Shown in pieces: positions 54,590 to 64,000 of a stretch of DNA of 64,000 nt. Made by a program: the position numbers and the translations under genes. This DNA comes from Lactobacillus sp. ESL0684. GTDB taxonomy: Bacteria > Bacillota > Bacilli > Lactobacillales > Lactobacillaceae. The stretch is taken from NCBI RefSeq assembly GCF_029392675.1, contig NZ_CP113941.1, forward strand, positions 980,001 through 1,044,000, in the 5' to 3' direction. Position 1 is the first letter of the stretch. Each line of letters starts with the position of its first letter. The notes beneath the pieces were generated by a model, which ran no database searches, was not told the origin of the DNA, and worked only from the letters and a program-made list of their open reading frames with translations.

Positions 54590-56951
54590 AATTTCCTCTA
54601 TCCCGTGTTGCCAGCCTAATTCCCTGCATCCCAATCATAGGATCAATTTGACCAGAATAAATCAATTGCGGTGTTAAAATCGTTTCTGCTACCTTATCTG
54701 AACTAGTTTCCTGTTCATCAGCTACTAAATCCCCAGTCACAGTTTGCTGATTCGCTTTTGCAAATTGCTTTTGCAATTTTTCAGTTAAGCCAGTTTTCCG
54801 ATCGTTGCCTGAAGTATTCAGAGCCATTGTATAAGCACGTTGATCACCAATTAAAACCAAATTTTTTTCAGCTCTAGTTACCGCGGTATATAATAAATTG
54901 CGCTTAAGCATGATATAGTTTTGCATAGTCAAGTTTAAGATAACTAATGGAAATTCTGAGCCCTGTGCCTTATGAATTGTAATTGCGTAAGCTCGGGTTA
55001 AGTCAAACAAGTCTTTTTTACTAAAAGTAATTTCTCGTCCATCAAAATCAGCAATTAGACACTTCTTAGAACTTTTTTCATCAAGTGCTATCACCTTACC
55101 AATTTGGCCGTTATAGATATCCTTTTCAGGATTATTTTGTAATTGCAAAACGCGATCACCAATCCGAAATTGCTCATCGTGCACCTCTATATGTTTACTA
55201 TTGGGTTTGGGCGGATTCATAATTTCTTGGATAATATTATTTAAATTAGTTACGCCACCTTCGCCATGATACATTGCTCCTAGAACCTGGATATCATCTT
55301 TTGCAAATCCTTTAGCTAGAGCTCGTTCAACAACTTGGCTAACTACATGACCAATTTCATGTGGTGGACAAGAGATAAAGGAATAATTTTGAGTTTTCTT
55401 GAATAAAGCTTCTTGGTTCTGACCTGCATTAATTTCATGTGCTAAGGTAATAATACTAGAATCATCACCCTGTCGGTGAATTTGCGTTAAAACCGTAGTC
55501 GGAAAAACTTCGGACTTAATTAAATCACTAAAGACATTTCCTGCACCAACTGAAGGCAACTGATCTTTATCACCAACAAAAACAATATGCTTAATTTGAT
55601 TGATACTGTTAAGTAACTGTTTAAACAAAAACATATCAACCATCGACATTTCATCAATGATGAGAACTTCACCATTGAGTTCGTTCAAATCTACATCATT
55701 ACTTGGCCCTATTCCCATTCCTAGTAACCGATGGATTGTCTTAGCGCTGATACCCGTAATTTCCTCCATTCTTTTAGCAGCCCGACCTGTTGGAGCCGCC
55801 AATAAAAACGGTGGATCACTGCTGTATAAGGCCGAATTGGGAATTTCAGCTAAATCGCGTAAACAGAGCAAAATGCCATTGACAATAGTGGTTTTTCCAG
55901 TACCAGGACCACCAGTTAAGATAGATAATGGCTCATTAACTGCATTTTTAATGGCAACCTTTTGGGTTTCATCATATTTTATGTGCAATTGTTTTTCCGC
56001 TTGAGTTATTGCTTTGTTTAAAGCCACTTCACTATATGGAGTGGTCTTTTGCTGGTGATCAGTAACCTGCTTCATCGTTAGTGCAATGTCATTCTCCGTT
56101 TCAAAAATACTTTGCAAGGCCGCATTTTCACCAGTAACTACTATCTTACCGGTCTGCTGAAGCTGATTCACACAAGTAGCAATAGAATCATATTCTGTGA
56201 TATGCAATAGCTTGCTAGTGTCTGTCAGTAACTGAGCTAATTTAATATAAGTATTCCCAGCTTTGCTAACTTCATCAAGTAACACCTGATAAACTGCACC
56301 CTTAATCCGGTGTTCATCATCGGGTTTAAAACCGAGCTCCTGCCCCATTCGGTCAGCATTTTTAAACCCGTACCCAGTTACTTCAACAATTGGCCCATAA
56401 GGATCCGCTTGCAATTTTGTAAGGGTCTCACCATGATAAACTTGATATAGTTGCCCAGCAACTTTTTTATTCAGACCAAATTGCGCTAATTTTAAGACAA
56501 TTTCTGAATAAGAATCCATTGCATTGACACCAGTTAGCAAACTATCCTTTTGCTTTTGAGTTAAAGATAGCGTCGCAATCTTAGCGGGCTGCTCCTTTAG
56601 AACCTTTAATGCATCAACACCCAATTCAGCAATAATCGTATTGGCAGCTTTTTTACCAATACCAGGAAACTGATCAGAACTTAAATATTTAGTTAAACTC
56701 CCCTCTTCATTAGGAAGAGCTTGCTCATAGCTTTCACAACGAAACTGCAAGCCAAACTTATTATGCACGATTAACTTACCTGTAAAATGATAAGTCGCAC
56801 CTAGCTGAACCTCACCAAAATTACCAGTAACCTTGATTTCGTCTTCATCATATCCAGCTAATTTACCAACAATTAAAATATTAAGAATCTTATATAAATC
56901 TTGGTCAGCTTCAAATACAATTCCTGTTAGTTTACCAGTAAATTCAGTCAT
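54579..56951 (-). CDS. recD2: ATP-dependent DNA helicase RecD2
   Basis: Superfamily 1B 5'-3' helicase of bacteria without RecBC. About 790 residues. An N-terminal OB-like region and helix-hairpin-helix repeats (residues 90-190, FPGIGKKAANTII) are followed by Walker A GGPGTGKTT near 350, APTGRAAKRM, IIDEMSMVD, GDKDQLPSVG, and the C-terminal YAITIHKAQGSEFP and YTAVTRAEKN motifs. The start at 56951 overlaps the TPR gene by 8 bases. RecD2 aids mismatch repair and replication-fork stability in Bacillus. All helicase motifs are intact. Confidence 0.95.
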   Translation of the reverse strand: MTEFTGKLTGIVFEADQDLYKILNILIVGKLAGYDEDEIKVTGNFGEVQLGATYHFTGKLIVHNKFGLQFRCESYEQALPNEEGSLTKYLSSDQFPGIGKKAANTIIAELGVDALKVLKEQPAKIATLSLTQKQKDSLLTGVNAMDSYSEIVLKLAQFGLNKKVAGQLYQVYHGETLTKLQADPYGPIVEVTGYGFKNADRMGQELGFKPDDEHRIKGAVYQVLLDEVSKAGNTYIKLAQLLTDTSKLLHITEYDSIATCVNQLQQTGKIVVTGENAALQSIFETENDIALTMKQVTDHQQKTTPYSEVALNKAITQAEKQLHIKYDETQKVAIKNAVNEPLSILTGGPGTGKTTIVNGILLCLRDLAEIPNSALYSSDPPFLLAAPTGRAAKRMEEITGISAKTIHRLLGMGIGPSNDVDLNELNGEVLIIDEMSMVDMFLFKQLLNSINQIKHIVFVGDKDQLPSVGAGNVFSDLIKSEVFPTTVLTQIHRQGDDSSIITLAHEINAGQNQEALFKKTQNYSFISCPPHEIGHVVSQVVERALAKGFAKDDIQVLGAMYHGEGGVTNLNNIIQEIMNPPKPNSKHIEVHDEQFRIGDRVLQLQNNPEKDIYNGQIGKVIALDEKSSKKCLIADFDGREITFSKKDLFDLTRAYAITIHKAQGSEFPLVILNLTMQNYIMLKRNLLYTAVTRAEKNLVLIGDQRAYTMALNTSGNDRKTGLTEKLQKQFAKANQQTVTGDLVADEQETSSDKVAETILTPQLIYSGQIDPMIGMQGIRLATRDRGNYEQ

Positions 56952-57594
56952 CTTGTTTGTCCTGATTATCAATGTTACTCAAAATTGCTGCATATTGCTC
57001 AAGCGCTTGCTCATAATATTTGGAATCTAATTCACGTGATTTAGCCAGATATTGCTTCGCCTGTTCCTTATCGGTAGCTAAAACCGTAATTCCTAGTAAG
57101 AAATTAACCTTAGCACTACGCTTATTATCTGAAATCTGGCAATAACTAGCTTCAGCTTGCTGCATTTCACCTAAATTCAACCAGATATCACCCAGTAATT
57201 CATTTACTCGTTCATCAATTTGCTTAATAGTTAAGGCATAAGCGAGTGCTTTTTGCGGCTGCCCTAGTTTCAAATAAACTAGCGCCTTTTGGTATAAAAC
57301 CAAATCATCATTAGGAATTTGGTCAAGTAAGCCTAATGCTTTATCAAATTCACCTTGCATATAATAACACACAGCTAAATCATAATCTAAATCTTGCGGC
57401 TCTTTAACTAGTGACTTTGCTTGCTCCAACAATTGAGTAGCTTGAACAAAGCTGCCCTGTTCGAGTAAATAAGTTGCTAATTCCAAATAATTTTCCGTTT
57501 TTTGCGGGTTAACATCAATTTTAGTAATTAGTTGATGAACTTTTTGGTTAATTTTTTGCTTTTCAGCCTCAGTTTTTGCTTCTTTTTTAGTCAT
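56944..57594 (-). CDS. TPR repeat protein
   Basis: 216 residues with five or six tetratricopeptide repeats, for example LELATYLLEQGSFVQATQLL near 40-59 and YDLAVCYYMQGEFDKALGLL near 74-93, after a charged N-terminus. No enzymatic motif. It begins on the stop codon of the phosphatase gene (TAATG) and overlaps recD2, so the three are one transcript. This TPR-recD2 order is common in Firmicutes. The function is unknown. Confidence 0.8.
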   Translation of the reverse strand: MTKKEAKTEAEKQKINQKVHQLITKIDVNPQKTENYLELATYLLEQGSFVQATQLLEQAKSLVKEPQDLDYDLAVCYYMQGEFDKALGLLDQIPNDDLVLYQKALVYLKLGQPQKALAYALTIKQIDERVNELLGDIWLNLGEMQQAEASYCQISDNKRSAKVNFLLGITVLATDKEQAKQYLAKSRELDSKYYEQALEQYAAILSNIDNQDKQDD

Positions 57595-58253
57595 TATAAT
57601 GAATCCGTTTCTGCTAATTTTCTTTCTAAAAAATCTGTTTCATTCCAAACTATGGTCTGAAAATTTTTACCTTGATCTTTTGTTTCCAAAATAGTCAGAC
57701 TAGTATTACTTAAACTACCATTTTGCCTGACATTTTTTAAAGAAAAGCCCAGCAAGCCACCCATCATACCAGATAAAGCGGCGCCATGACTAATAGCAAG
57801 TACTTTGTCAGTTGCAGTTGGAAATTTTTGTGCGACATCATGAGCAAAACTCTTACCACGGTTAATTACTTCAGGATAATCTTCGCCGTCAATTGCTTTA
57901 CCATCATAACATTCTGGATGATTCCATAAATCGTCAACTTGCTTAGGAAAGCGCTGCTTAGCCTGAGCAAAGTTAAGTCCCTCCATCTGCCCCAAATCAA
58001 ATTCACGCAGTCGTTCATCAATTGTCACAGGCAGATCAATTCCTGCACTATTCGTAATTCCATTAGCAGTATCAATCGCCCGTTTTAGAGGACTAGAATA
58101 AACTCCAGCAAATTCCACTCCACGTAAATGTTGGCCTAACTTCTTAATATCTGTCAAACTTTGCTCTAATAGTGGTGAATCGCCATGCCCACCTTGAAAA
58201 CGTCCCTCAAGATTCCACTCAGTTTTTCCATGCCGTACAAAATAAATCTGCAT
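57594..58253 (-). CDS. Histidine phosphatase (phosphoglycerate mutase-like) protein
   Basis: 219 residues of the branch 1 histidine phosphatase family. The catalytic RHGKTEWN is at residues 7-14, with second-half SHGAALSG near 156. It lacks the length (about 228-250) and loop of glycolytic dPGM, so a broad phosphatase is more likely than a mutase. The start is the ATG at 58253. It is transcribed with the TPR gene and recD2. The substrate is unknown. Confidence 0.85.
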   Translation of the reverse strand: MQIYFVRHGKTEWNLEGRFQGGHGDSPLLEQSLTDIKKLGQHLRGVEFAGVYSSPLKRAIDTANGITNSAGIDLPVTIDERLREFDLGQMEGLNFAQAKQRFPKQVDDLWNHPECYDGKAIDGEDYPEVINRGKSFAHDVAQKFPTATDKVLAISHGAALSGMMGGLLGFSLKNVRQNGSLSNTSLTILETKDQGKNFQTIVWNETDFLERKLAETDSL

Positions 58254-58313
58254 TGCTATGCCCTGCCTTTTCTTTTGGATTACTTATCTAGTTTATCATT
58301 TAATTTTGCTAAA

Positions 58314-58350
58314 AGAAAAAGAGAAAAGACAACAATTTATCTTTTCTCTA
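58314..58350 (-). terminator. Rho-independent terminator after mnmA
   Basis: AGAGAAAAGA pairs with TCTTTTCTCT, then TTTTTC on the minus strand. It closes the long ileS-to-mnmA cluster. Confidence 0.85.
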
Positions 58351-58357
58351 TCATCAT

Positions 58358-59479
<1,122 letters not shown>

Positions 59480-59485
59480 TTATCA

Positions 59486-59827
59486 TCAATCCTTTACTGC
59501 CATAATAATGTTACGCTCTATTAAGTCTTTTAAAATATAATTTAAAAGATCCACAGTTTGTGCTAATTGTTGATTCTTAAAAATATTCACTTTCTTTAAG
59601 CCATTACGATCAGTAACCACCATGGTAAAGTGGGTCATTGCTTGATTAATCGTCATCTTAAGTTTAGTAGGCGCATCATAAGGTGAGTCATTATAAAGTG
59701 GATGTTCATAATTATAATTTCCCTTAGCAGTTTTTACAAAACCCGCATCAAGCAATGCATAGAGCTTTAAGTCTGGACTTAAGGTGAACTTACGTGTATC
59801 ACCATTCAATATCACTGTATTTGCCAT
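59486..59827 (-). CDS. DUF1831 family protein
   Basis: 113 residues, soluble and compact, beginning MANTVILNGDTRKFTLSPDL. It matches DUF1831, a family largely confined to Lactobacillales and usually encoded between a cysteine desulfurase and mnmA, as here. No Cys is present, so it cannot be a sulfur carrier of the persulfide type. Its role is unknown; an adaptor for sulfur transfer is an inference from position. It starts with GAGGTAAA upstream and ends 6 bases before mnmA. Confidence 0.75.
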   Translation of the reverse strand: MANTVILNGDTRKFTLSPDLKLYALLDAGFVKTAKGNYNYEHPLYNDSPYDAPTKLKMTINQAMTHFTMVVTDRNGLKKVNIFKNQQLAQTVDLLNYILKDLIERNIIMAVKD

Positions 59828-59874
59828 AATTTACCTCACTTACTAATAATAAGTTAACTTACTTAAGAATGCAA

Positions 59875-61032
59875 CTATTTATTTTTCCATTGCGTTTTTT
59901 GAGCAATTTTCACTAATTCCAAAGCAAATGCTCGGATTTCTGCAACCGTATTATAGCGACCAAACGAAATTCTAATTGATTCATCAATTCTTGCCGACTT
60001 TTGACCAAAACAGGCCACTAATACATGTGACGGTTCAAGTGAACCCGCTGTACAAGCTGATCCGCCCGAAACGGCATAACCAGCTAAATCAAGATTAGCT
60101 TGTAAAATTGTGGTGGAAACACCATTAATTCGTAAGTTTAGAACATGGTGCGAAACATTCTTGCCGCGTCCACCATTGACTTGATAGCTAATTCTAGCTT
60201 CATCTAATTCATGCAAGATAATCTCCTGAAACTCGCTATATTTAGCCTGCAATTCCTGCTTATTAATCTTGCTAAGCTCATTTACTGCCTCGCCAAAACC
60301 AGCAATTCCAGGAACATTTTCCGTACCTGCACGCCGCTTAGTCTCTTGCTCACCACCATATATTAGTGATGGTAAGTTAATGCGAGCATTTTTATATAAA
60401 AAACCAAGAAATTTGGGGCCATTAATTTTATGAGCCGAAGTGGATAATAAATCAATCTGCATTTTCTGTACATCTAGATCAATATTACCTAATCCTTGCA
60501 CCGCATCAACGTGAAAATAGGCATTACTATCAGCGACAATTTCGCCAATCTCTTGTAACGGGTTGATACTGCCAACTTCGTTATTAACGGCCATAATTGA
60601 TACCAGAATCGTTTCTGGAGTTAAGGCAGCTTTTAAATCAGCAAGCGAAATATGCCCAGTTGCATCAACATCCAGATAAACTACATCAAAACCGTTTTTT
60701 TCTAATTGACGCAGCGGTTCTAACACAGACGGATGTTCAACTTTCGTAGTAATGATTCTGTGGCCAACTTCCCTTTGCATACGGGCGATTCCAAAAATTG
60801 CCGTATTATTGCTTTCTGACCCTCCCGAAGTAAAAATAATCTCGTTAGCTTGGGCATTGATTGCCTGACTAATTTGGCTGCGAGCTTGCTCAATGACTTT
60901 ACGAGCAACGCGGCCTAATTCATAAGTACTAGATGCATTGCCAAAATTTTGCTTCATTTGCTCAGTAATTGTGTCAATTACTATGGGCGACATTGGTGTA
61001 GTTGCCGCATTATCCAAATAAACTTGCGTCAT
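59875..61032 (-). CDS. Cysteine desulfurase (NifS/IscS family)
   Basis: PLP enzyme that takes sulfur from cysteine. 385 residues: N-terminal VYLDNAATTPMS, PLP-binding HVDAVQG near 173, the Schiff-base Lys in STSAHKINGPKFLG near 200-213, and the catalytic Cys in GGSACTAGSLEPS near 325. The short loop around the Cys suggests IscS-like partnering. It overlaps mtnN by 23 bases. Next come DUF1831 and MnmA, so sulfur transfer for tRNA thiolation is its likely main job; it may also serve other pathways. No Fe-S scaffold gene is nearby. Confidence 0.93.
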   Translation of the reverse strand: MTQVYLDNAATTPMSPIVIDTITEQMKQNFGNASSTYELGRVARKVIEQARSQISQAINAQANEIIFTSGGSESNNTAIFGIARMQREVGHRIITTKVEHPSVLEPLRQLEKNGFDVVYLDVDATGHISLADLKAALTPETILVSIMAVNNEVGSINPLQEIGEIVADSNAYFHVDAVQGLGNIDLDVQKMQIDLLSTSAHKINGPKFLGFLYKNARINLPSLIYGGEQETKRRAGTENVPGIAGFGEAVNELSKINKQELQAKYSEFQEIILHELDEARISYQVNGGRGKNVSHHVLNLRINGVSTTILQANLDLAGYAVSGGSACTAGSLEPSHVLVACFGQKSARIDESIRISFGRYNTVAEIRAFALELVKIAQKTQWKNK

Positions 61033-61729
61033 TTTTCATCATCTTCTTTAAATATTTACAAATTAATTTTGCTGCCTTGGCACCCACTTCTTGGGCAAAA
61101 TGATCAAAGTCACCGTCAGCTTCTTGATCACCATTATCAGAAATCGCCCGCAAAGCAATTAACGGCGTTCTAAAATGGTCAACAACTTGTGCAAAAGCAG
61201 CCCCTTCCATCTCTACTCCTAAAGCATCAGGAAAATTGGTTTTAATTATCGCCTTTTGTTCATCCGAACCAATAAAGGAATCACCGGTCACAATTAAGCC
61301 AGTTTGTACTTTGATATTTTCTGCTTGCAAAAAGTCGGCAAAAGCTGTTTTTGCAGGAGACTCCAATCTAAATTCAGCAGGCTCACCCGGAATTTGTCCC
61401 TCAACATAATTTCCCGCAAGCGTATTATGTGCATCGTGATAGCTGAATGAGTCAGCCAGAATTAAATCTGACCGATGAACAAAAGTCTGCAATGAACCAG
61501 CAGTTCCAGTCATCAATACCAAATCAATTTTTATTTGGCTCAATAAACTAGTTAGGTTCATTGCAGCCTGGACTTTACCAATTCCACTCAGACCAATATA
61601 AATATCGTTTTTAGTACCAGAAAAGTGCTCGAACACACAAGATCCGAACACTTCCTTAGTACCTGAGTGAAAATATTTCTGATAATATGTTGCTTCAATT
61701 TCCATTGGAACAATAATCGCTATTTTCAT
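61010..61729 (-). CDS. mtnN: 5'-methylthioadenosine/S-adenosylhomocysteine nucleosidase
   Basis: Hydrolyses MTA and SAH to adenine and thioribose or ribosylhomocysteine, the precursor step for autoinducer-2 by LuxS. 239 residues. MKIAIIVPMEIEA at the N-terminus, substrate-binding VEMEGAAFAQV near 170 and the catalytic Asp in RAISDNGDQE near 193 are present. The ATG at 61729 has GAGG 6 bases upstream; an earlier in-frame start is inside that box. It follows the small membrane protein gene by 18 bases in the same transcript. Confidence 0.95.
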   Translation of the reverse strand: MKIAIIVPMEIEATYYQKYFHSGTKEVFGSCVFEHFSGTKNDIYIGLSGIGKVQAAMNLTSLLSQIKIDLVLMTGTAGSLQTFVHRSDLILADSFSYHDAHNTLAGNYVEGQIPGEPAEFRLESPAKTAFADFLQAENIKVQTGLIVTGDSFIGSDEQKAIIKTNFPDALGVEMEGAAFAQVVDHFRTPLIALRAISDNGDQEADGDFDHFAQEVGAKAAKLICKYLKKMMKNDASLFG

Positions 61730-61747
61730 CTTTATCCTCAAATTATT

Positions 61748-62062
61748 TTATAAATGAAACAATGCTAATAGTACCAAAACAATTAAAACCAAGACAATCA
61801 AAATAGCTTGATTCAATCTTCGCTTGAGTCGCAAACCTTTATCAGCTACGCCTTCTTTTTTGGAGGTAGTTGCTGGCGGCGTTTGCTTTTCTTGGCTAGT
61901 TCGCTTTTGCTGAGTGGTCTGGTCTGTTACTGGATCACGTTTAAAATCGGCATTTACATCAAGCTCTGCTTCATCATTAAAAGCTGACTTAATTTTATGC
62001 AAAACTTTTTTACTTTTTTGCTGCTTAACTTTTTTACGGTAATCTGAACGTTTCTCAGTCAT
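61748..62062 (-). CDS. Small basic tail-anchored membrane protein, unknown
   Basis: 104 residues. The N-terminal half is very basic (RKKVKQQKSKKVLHKIK), the middle is Thr/Gln/Lys-rich and probably disordered, and the C-terminus is one hydrophobic helix (AILIVLVLIVLVLLALF) with only two residues after it, so the protein is tail-anchored with its charged part in the cytoplasm. I do not recognise the family. It overlaps the Nudix gene by 8 bases and precedes mtnN. The composition could fit a nucleic-acid or membrane tethering role, but nothing shows this. Confidence 0.65.
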   Translation of the reverse strand: MTEKRSDYRKKVKQQKSKKVLHKIKSAFNDEAELDVNADFKRDPVTDQTTQQKRTSQEKQTPPATTSKKEGVADKGLRLKRRLNQAILIVLVLIVLVLLALFHL

Positions 62063-62627
62063 TTTTTCCCTTTACATCTGTACCGGTCAACAGCATATTT
62101 TCCCAGAGACTCATCGCATACAATGTTTTTAGATCAACGATTTTCCCTTGCGCAAACAGCTGCTTTAGCTGCGCCAAATCATACCAATGACTAGTTAAAA
62201 ACTCGTCGTCATCCAACGGACGTTTCTCAGCTAATTTAGTTAAAGTATCACAATAAAACAAATGCAGCTGCTCACTAGAAAAGCCAGGAGAAGAATAAAA
62301 TTCAGTGATTTTTTCCCAATAATCTGCCCGGTAGCCGCCTTCCTCGTTTAATTCACGCTTCATCGCATCTAGTGGACTAGCATCCGTAGCGTCAACTAAA
62401 CCAGCAGGAATTTCTAAAGTCAATTGCTTAATCGGTTCACGCCACTGCTCAACTAATAGCATTTTCTGCTGGTCATTAACAGCAAGAACAGCAGCGGCTG
62501 GTTGATGTTCAACCACTTCTCTTGTAGTAGTGACACCATTTGGCAAATTAACTGTCCTAACTGAAAGATCAACAATTCGCCCCTTAAAGATTTGTTTTGC
62601 AGAAATTTCTGTTTCTTTTAAGTCCAT
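62055..62627 (-). CDS. Nudix hydrolase, ADP-ribose pyrophosphatase type
   Basis: 190 residues. The Nudix box near 86-108 ends with RELNEEGG, the catalytic REUXEEXG core, so metal binding should be intact. The front half GLVDATDASPLDAMK has one residue more than the standard spacing, and the first Glu is not in its place. The architecture (N-terminal beta sheet with IVDLSVRTV, then Nudix domain) matches ADP-ribose pyrophosphatase NudF/YqkG. It begins on the stop codon of the cold-shock-like gene. Confidence 0.85.
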   Translation of the reverse strand: MDLKETEISAKQIFKGRIVDLSVRTVNLPNGVTTTREVVEHQPAAAVLAVNDQQKMLLVEQWREPIKQLTLEIPAGLVDATDASPLDAMKRELNEEGGYRADYWEKITEFYSSPGFSSEQLHLFYCDTLTKLAEKRPLDDDEFLTSHWYDLAQLKQLFAQGKIVDLKTLYAMSLWENMLLTGTDVKGKND

Positions 62628-62848
62628 TATTCACTTTCCTGTGACTCAGCCAAATAAACATTGACACATTGTAAACCGTTTTTGCCTTGGGCAAGTTGGT
62701 ATTTTACTTTTTGGCCAACTTGCAAACGCCGATAGCCGGCCTCTTTAATCGCAGTATAAAAGACAAAATAGGCCTTATGATTTTCTTGATCTTCAATAAA
62801 TCCAAAACTACTGCCTTGGTCAAATTGCTTTACTGTACCTAGTCGCAT
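62627..62848 (-). CDS. Divergent cold-shock domain protein
   Basis: 73 residues with an OB-fold of the cold-shock type: [20 protein letters not shown] at the N-terminus (RNP1-like SFGFI) and YFVFYTAI where RNP2 usually reads VFVHF. The third strand GQKVKYQLAQGKNG also fits. It is more divergent than standard CspA, so nucleic-acid binding may be altered. It overlaps the ileS stop by one base (TAATG) and the Nudix start by one base, so it is coupled to translation of isoleucyl-tRNA synthetase. Confidence 0.75.
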   Translation of the reverse strand: MRLGTVKQFDQGSSFGFIEDQENHKAYFVFYTAIKEAGYRRLQVGQKVKYQLAQGKNGLQCVNVYLAESQESE

Positions 62849-64000
62849 TAATCTTCTAATCCTTCTTGAACTACTTCAGGATAATCTTCTTTAACAATTG
62901 TAGCACACCGTCCACAAAGCATTGGCAAACTTTGATCAACCCCAATATCAGATCTAACCATCCGACAACGTGGACAAACCTCACCAGTTGCTTTTTCAAC
63001 CTTAATAGCTGCGTTTGGTAGTTTTTCTGCATCAGCTGGTGCATCACCATCAGCAATCGTTAATTTTGAAACAATCAGAATTTGTCTAAAGTTAGCATCT
63101 AAAGTATCAAGAACTGCCCTAGTTTCTTTAGTAGGATAAATAGTTACAGCTGCTTCAAATGATTTACCGATTAATTTTTGATCACGAGCCAGCTCCAAGG
63201 CTTTAAGAACATCATCACGCAGGTTCATAAACTGCTTCCAATTAGCCAAAACCTCATCATGATTAGCGTATTGCTCAACCTCTGGCATATCGGATAGTTG
63301 AATATAATCTTCTTTTTCTTTCAAGAATGACCAAATTTCTTCCATAGTATGTGGCAAAATTGGCGTCAGAATTTTCGCGATTTTAACTGTTGCATCATAG
63401 ATAACTGTCTGCATTGAGCGTCTAGCCTGACCATCTTTACTCTCAATGTACAAAACATCTTTAGCAAAGTCCAAATAAAAGGCTGATAAGTCATTAGCAA
63501 TAAAGGCAAAGACCTTCTTATAAACAGCATTAAAGTCGTATTTCTCATAATCAGCTAAACAACTCTCAACCAAGTCATTTAACCGAACTTCTAGATATTG
63601 ATCAACAGGAGTGAGTTTTTCATATGCAACTCGATTCTTATTTGGATCAAAATCAGTCGTATTAGCCAGCATATAGCGGAAAGTATTTCTAATCTTACGG
63701 TAACTTTCAGATGTTTGTTGCAGAATCTCATTTGAAACAGCGACATCAGAAGTGGCATCAACTGAAGCTACCCACAAGCGAATAATTTCCGCACCCATTT
63801 TCTTAATTACATCATTAGGAGCAATTATGTTGCCTAGCGATTTCGACATCTTATGTCCTTTGTTATCTAGCACAAATCCTTGCGATAAAATTCCTTTGTA
63901 AGGTGCTTTGCCAGTAGTAGCAACTGAGGTAATCAGGCTAGAGTTAAACCAACCACGATATTGGTCACTACCTTCAAGATAAAGATCGGCTGGATAATGC
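62848..64000 (-). CDS. ileS: Isoleucyl-tRNA synthetase, C-terminal part
   Basis: The reading frame is open to the right edge of the window, giving about 384 C-terminal residues; the N-terminal part is outside. The motif [10 protein letters not shown] (KMSKS class I signature) lies near 63835-63865, preceded by YRGWFNSS. The anticodon-binding domain follows, and the end has a zinc finger with CPRC and CGRC pairs. Together these identify IleS, the bacterial type. It heads the cluster that continues through cold-shock-like, Nudix, mtnN, desulfurase and mnmA genes. Any T-box leader would lie beyond this window. Confidence 0.96.
   Translation of the reverse strand, partial: HYPADLYLEGSDQYRGWFNSSLITSVATTGKAPYKGILSQGFVLDNKGHKMSKSLGNIIAPNDVIKKMGAEIIRLWVASVDATSDVAVSNEILQQTSESYRKIRNTFRYMLANTTDFDPNKNRVAYEKLTPVDQYLEVRLNDLVESCLADYEKYDFNAVYKKVFAFIANDLSAFYLDFAKDVLYIESKDGQARRSMQTVIYDATVKIAKILTPILPHTMEEIWSFLKEKEDYIQLSDMPEVEQYANHDEVLANWKQFMNLRDDVLKALELARDQKLIGKSFEAAVTIYPTKETRAVLDTLDANFRQILIVSKLTIADGDAPADAEKLPNAAIKVEKATGEVCPRCRMVRSDIGVDQSLPMLCGRCATIVKEDYPEVVQEGLED

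Noticed and set aside
55600-56004. Plus-strand frame of 134 codons inside recD2
   Set aside because: It is antisense to conserved helicase motifs; low complexity and no upstream signals.

Overview
The window is a continuous stretch of core chromosome from a low-GC Firmicute of the Lactobacillaceae, most likely Lactobacillus in the strict sense (delbrueckii/acidophilus group). The basis is the AT-rich sequence, strong GGAGG-type ribosome binding sites with frequent TTG starts, RpoY (RNA polymerase epsilon), a paired RNase J1/J2, YozE, YlbG, DUF1831, an OatA-like acyltransferase and a Bacillus/Lactobacillus-type gene order. The species cannot be fixed from the sequence alone. Nearly all genes lie on the minus strand. 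Only hlyIII, a DUF2929 gene, a 40-residue ORF, rpsT, def, rpoY-rnjA and a lipid kinase gene lie on the plus strand. I see no prophage, insertion sequence, CRISPR array, tRNA, rRNA or restriction system, and no gene-free stretch over 300 bases.

Layout, low to high coordinate. 1-9.1 kb: rbgA (cut by the window edge), yozE, degV, hlyIII, cca, a TPR protein, hup, der, rpsA and cmk, mostly ribosome assembly, RNA maturation and nucleoid genes. 9.1-14.8 kb: a LysM protein, the riboflavin transporter gene ribU behind an FMN riboswitch, rluB-scpB-scpA-ribT-xerD (chromosome segregation) and cvfB. 14.9-21.3 kb: the glycolytic pair pfkA-pyk with cre-like sites upstream, dnaE and a DUF2929 gene. 21.3-30.7 kb: a YunD-like phosphoesterase, rpmF, a LapA-like protein, an SDR enzyme, rnz, an OatA-like acyltransferase, obg, uvrC and a tiny conserved-looking ORF. 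30.7-40 kb: engB, clpX, tig, tuf, a TPR protein, rnjB, rpsO, rpsT and holA. 40-48.7 kb: comEC, comEA, a YlbL-type protease, coaD, rsmD, ylbG, ftsW and typA. 48.9-52.5 kb: def, rpoY-rnjA and a diacylglycerol-kinase-like gene. 52.6-64 kb: an ABC exporter, a DUF1828-like gene, recD2, TPR and phosphatase genes, then mnmA, DUF1831, a cysteine desulfurase gene, mtnN, a small membrane protein, a Nudix gene, a cold-shock-like gene and ileS (cut by the window edge).

Several groups act together. The cysteine desulfurase, DUF1831 protein and MnmA probably form a sulfur route to tRNA wobble uridine. RNase J1 and J2, RNase Z and the CCA enzyme handle RNA maturation. ScpA/B, XerD and HU organise the chromosome. 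Tig, ClpX and EF-Tu serve protein synthesis and quality control.

No wholly new system was found. The most interesting signals are regulatory: an FMN riboswitch whose terminator abuts the ribosome binding site of a TTG-start gene; a terminator inside the typA leader; a long-range stem in the rpsO leader; tandem cre-like boxes before pfkA; and a bidirectional promoter with overlapping -10 boxes. At protein level, RNase J2 and DnaE have lost catalytic or metal-binding residues, and several small uncharacterised proteins sit in informative operons.
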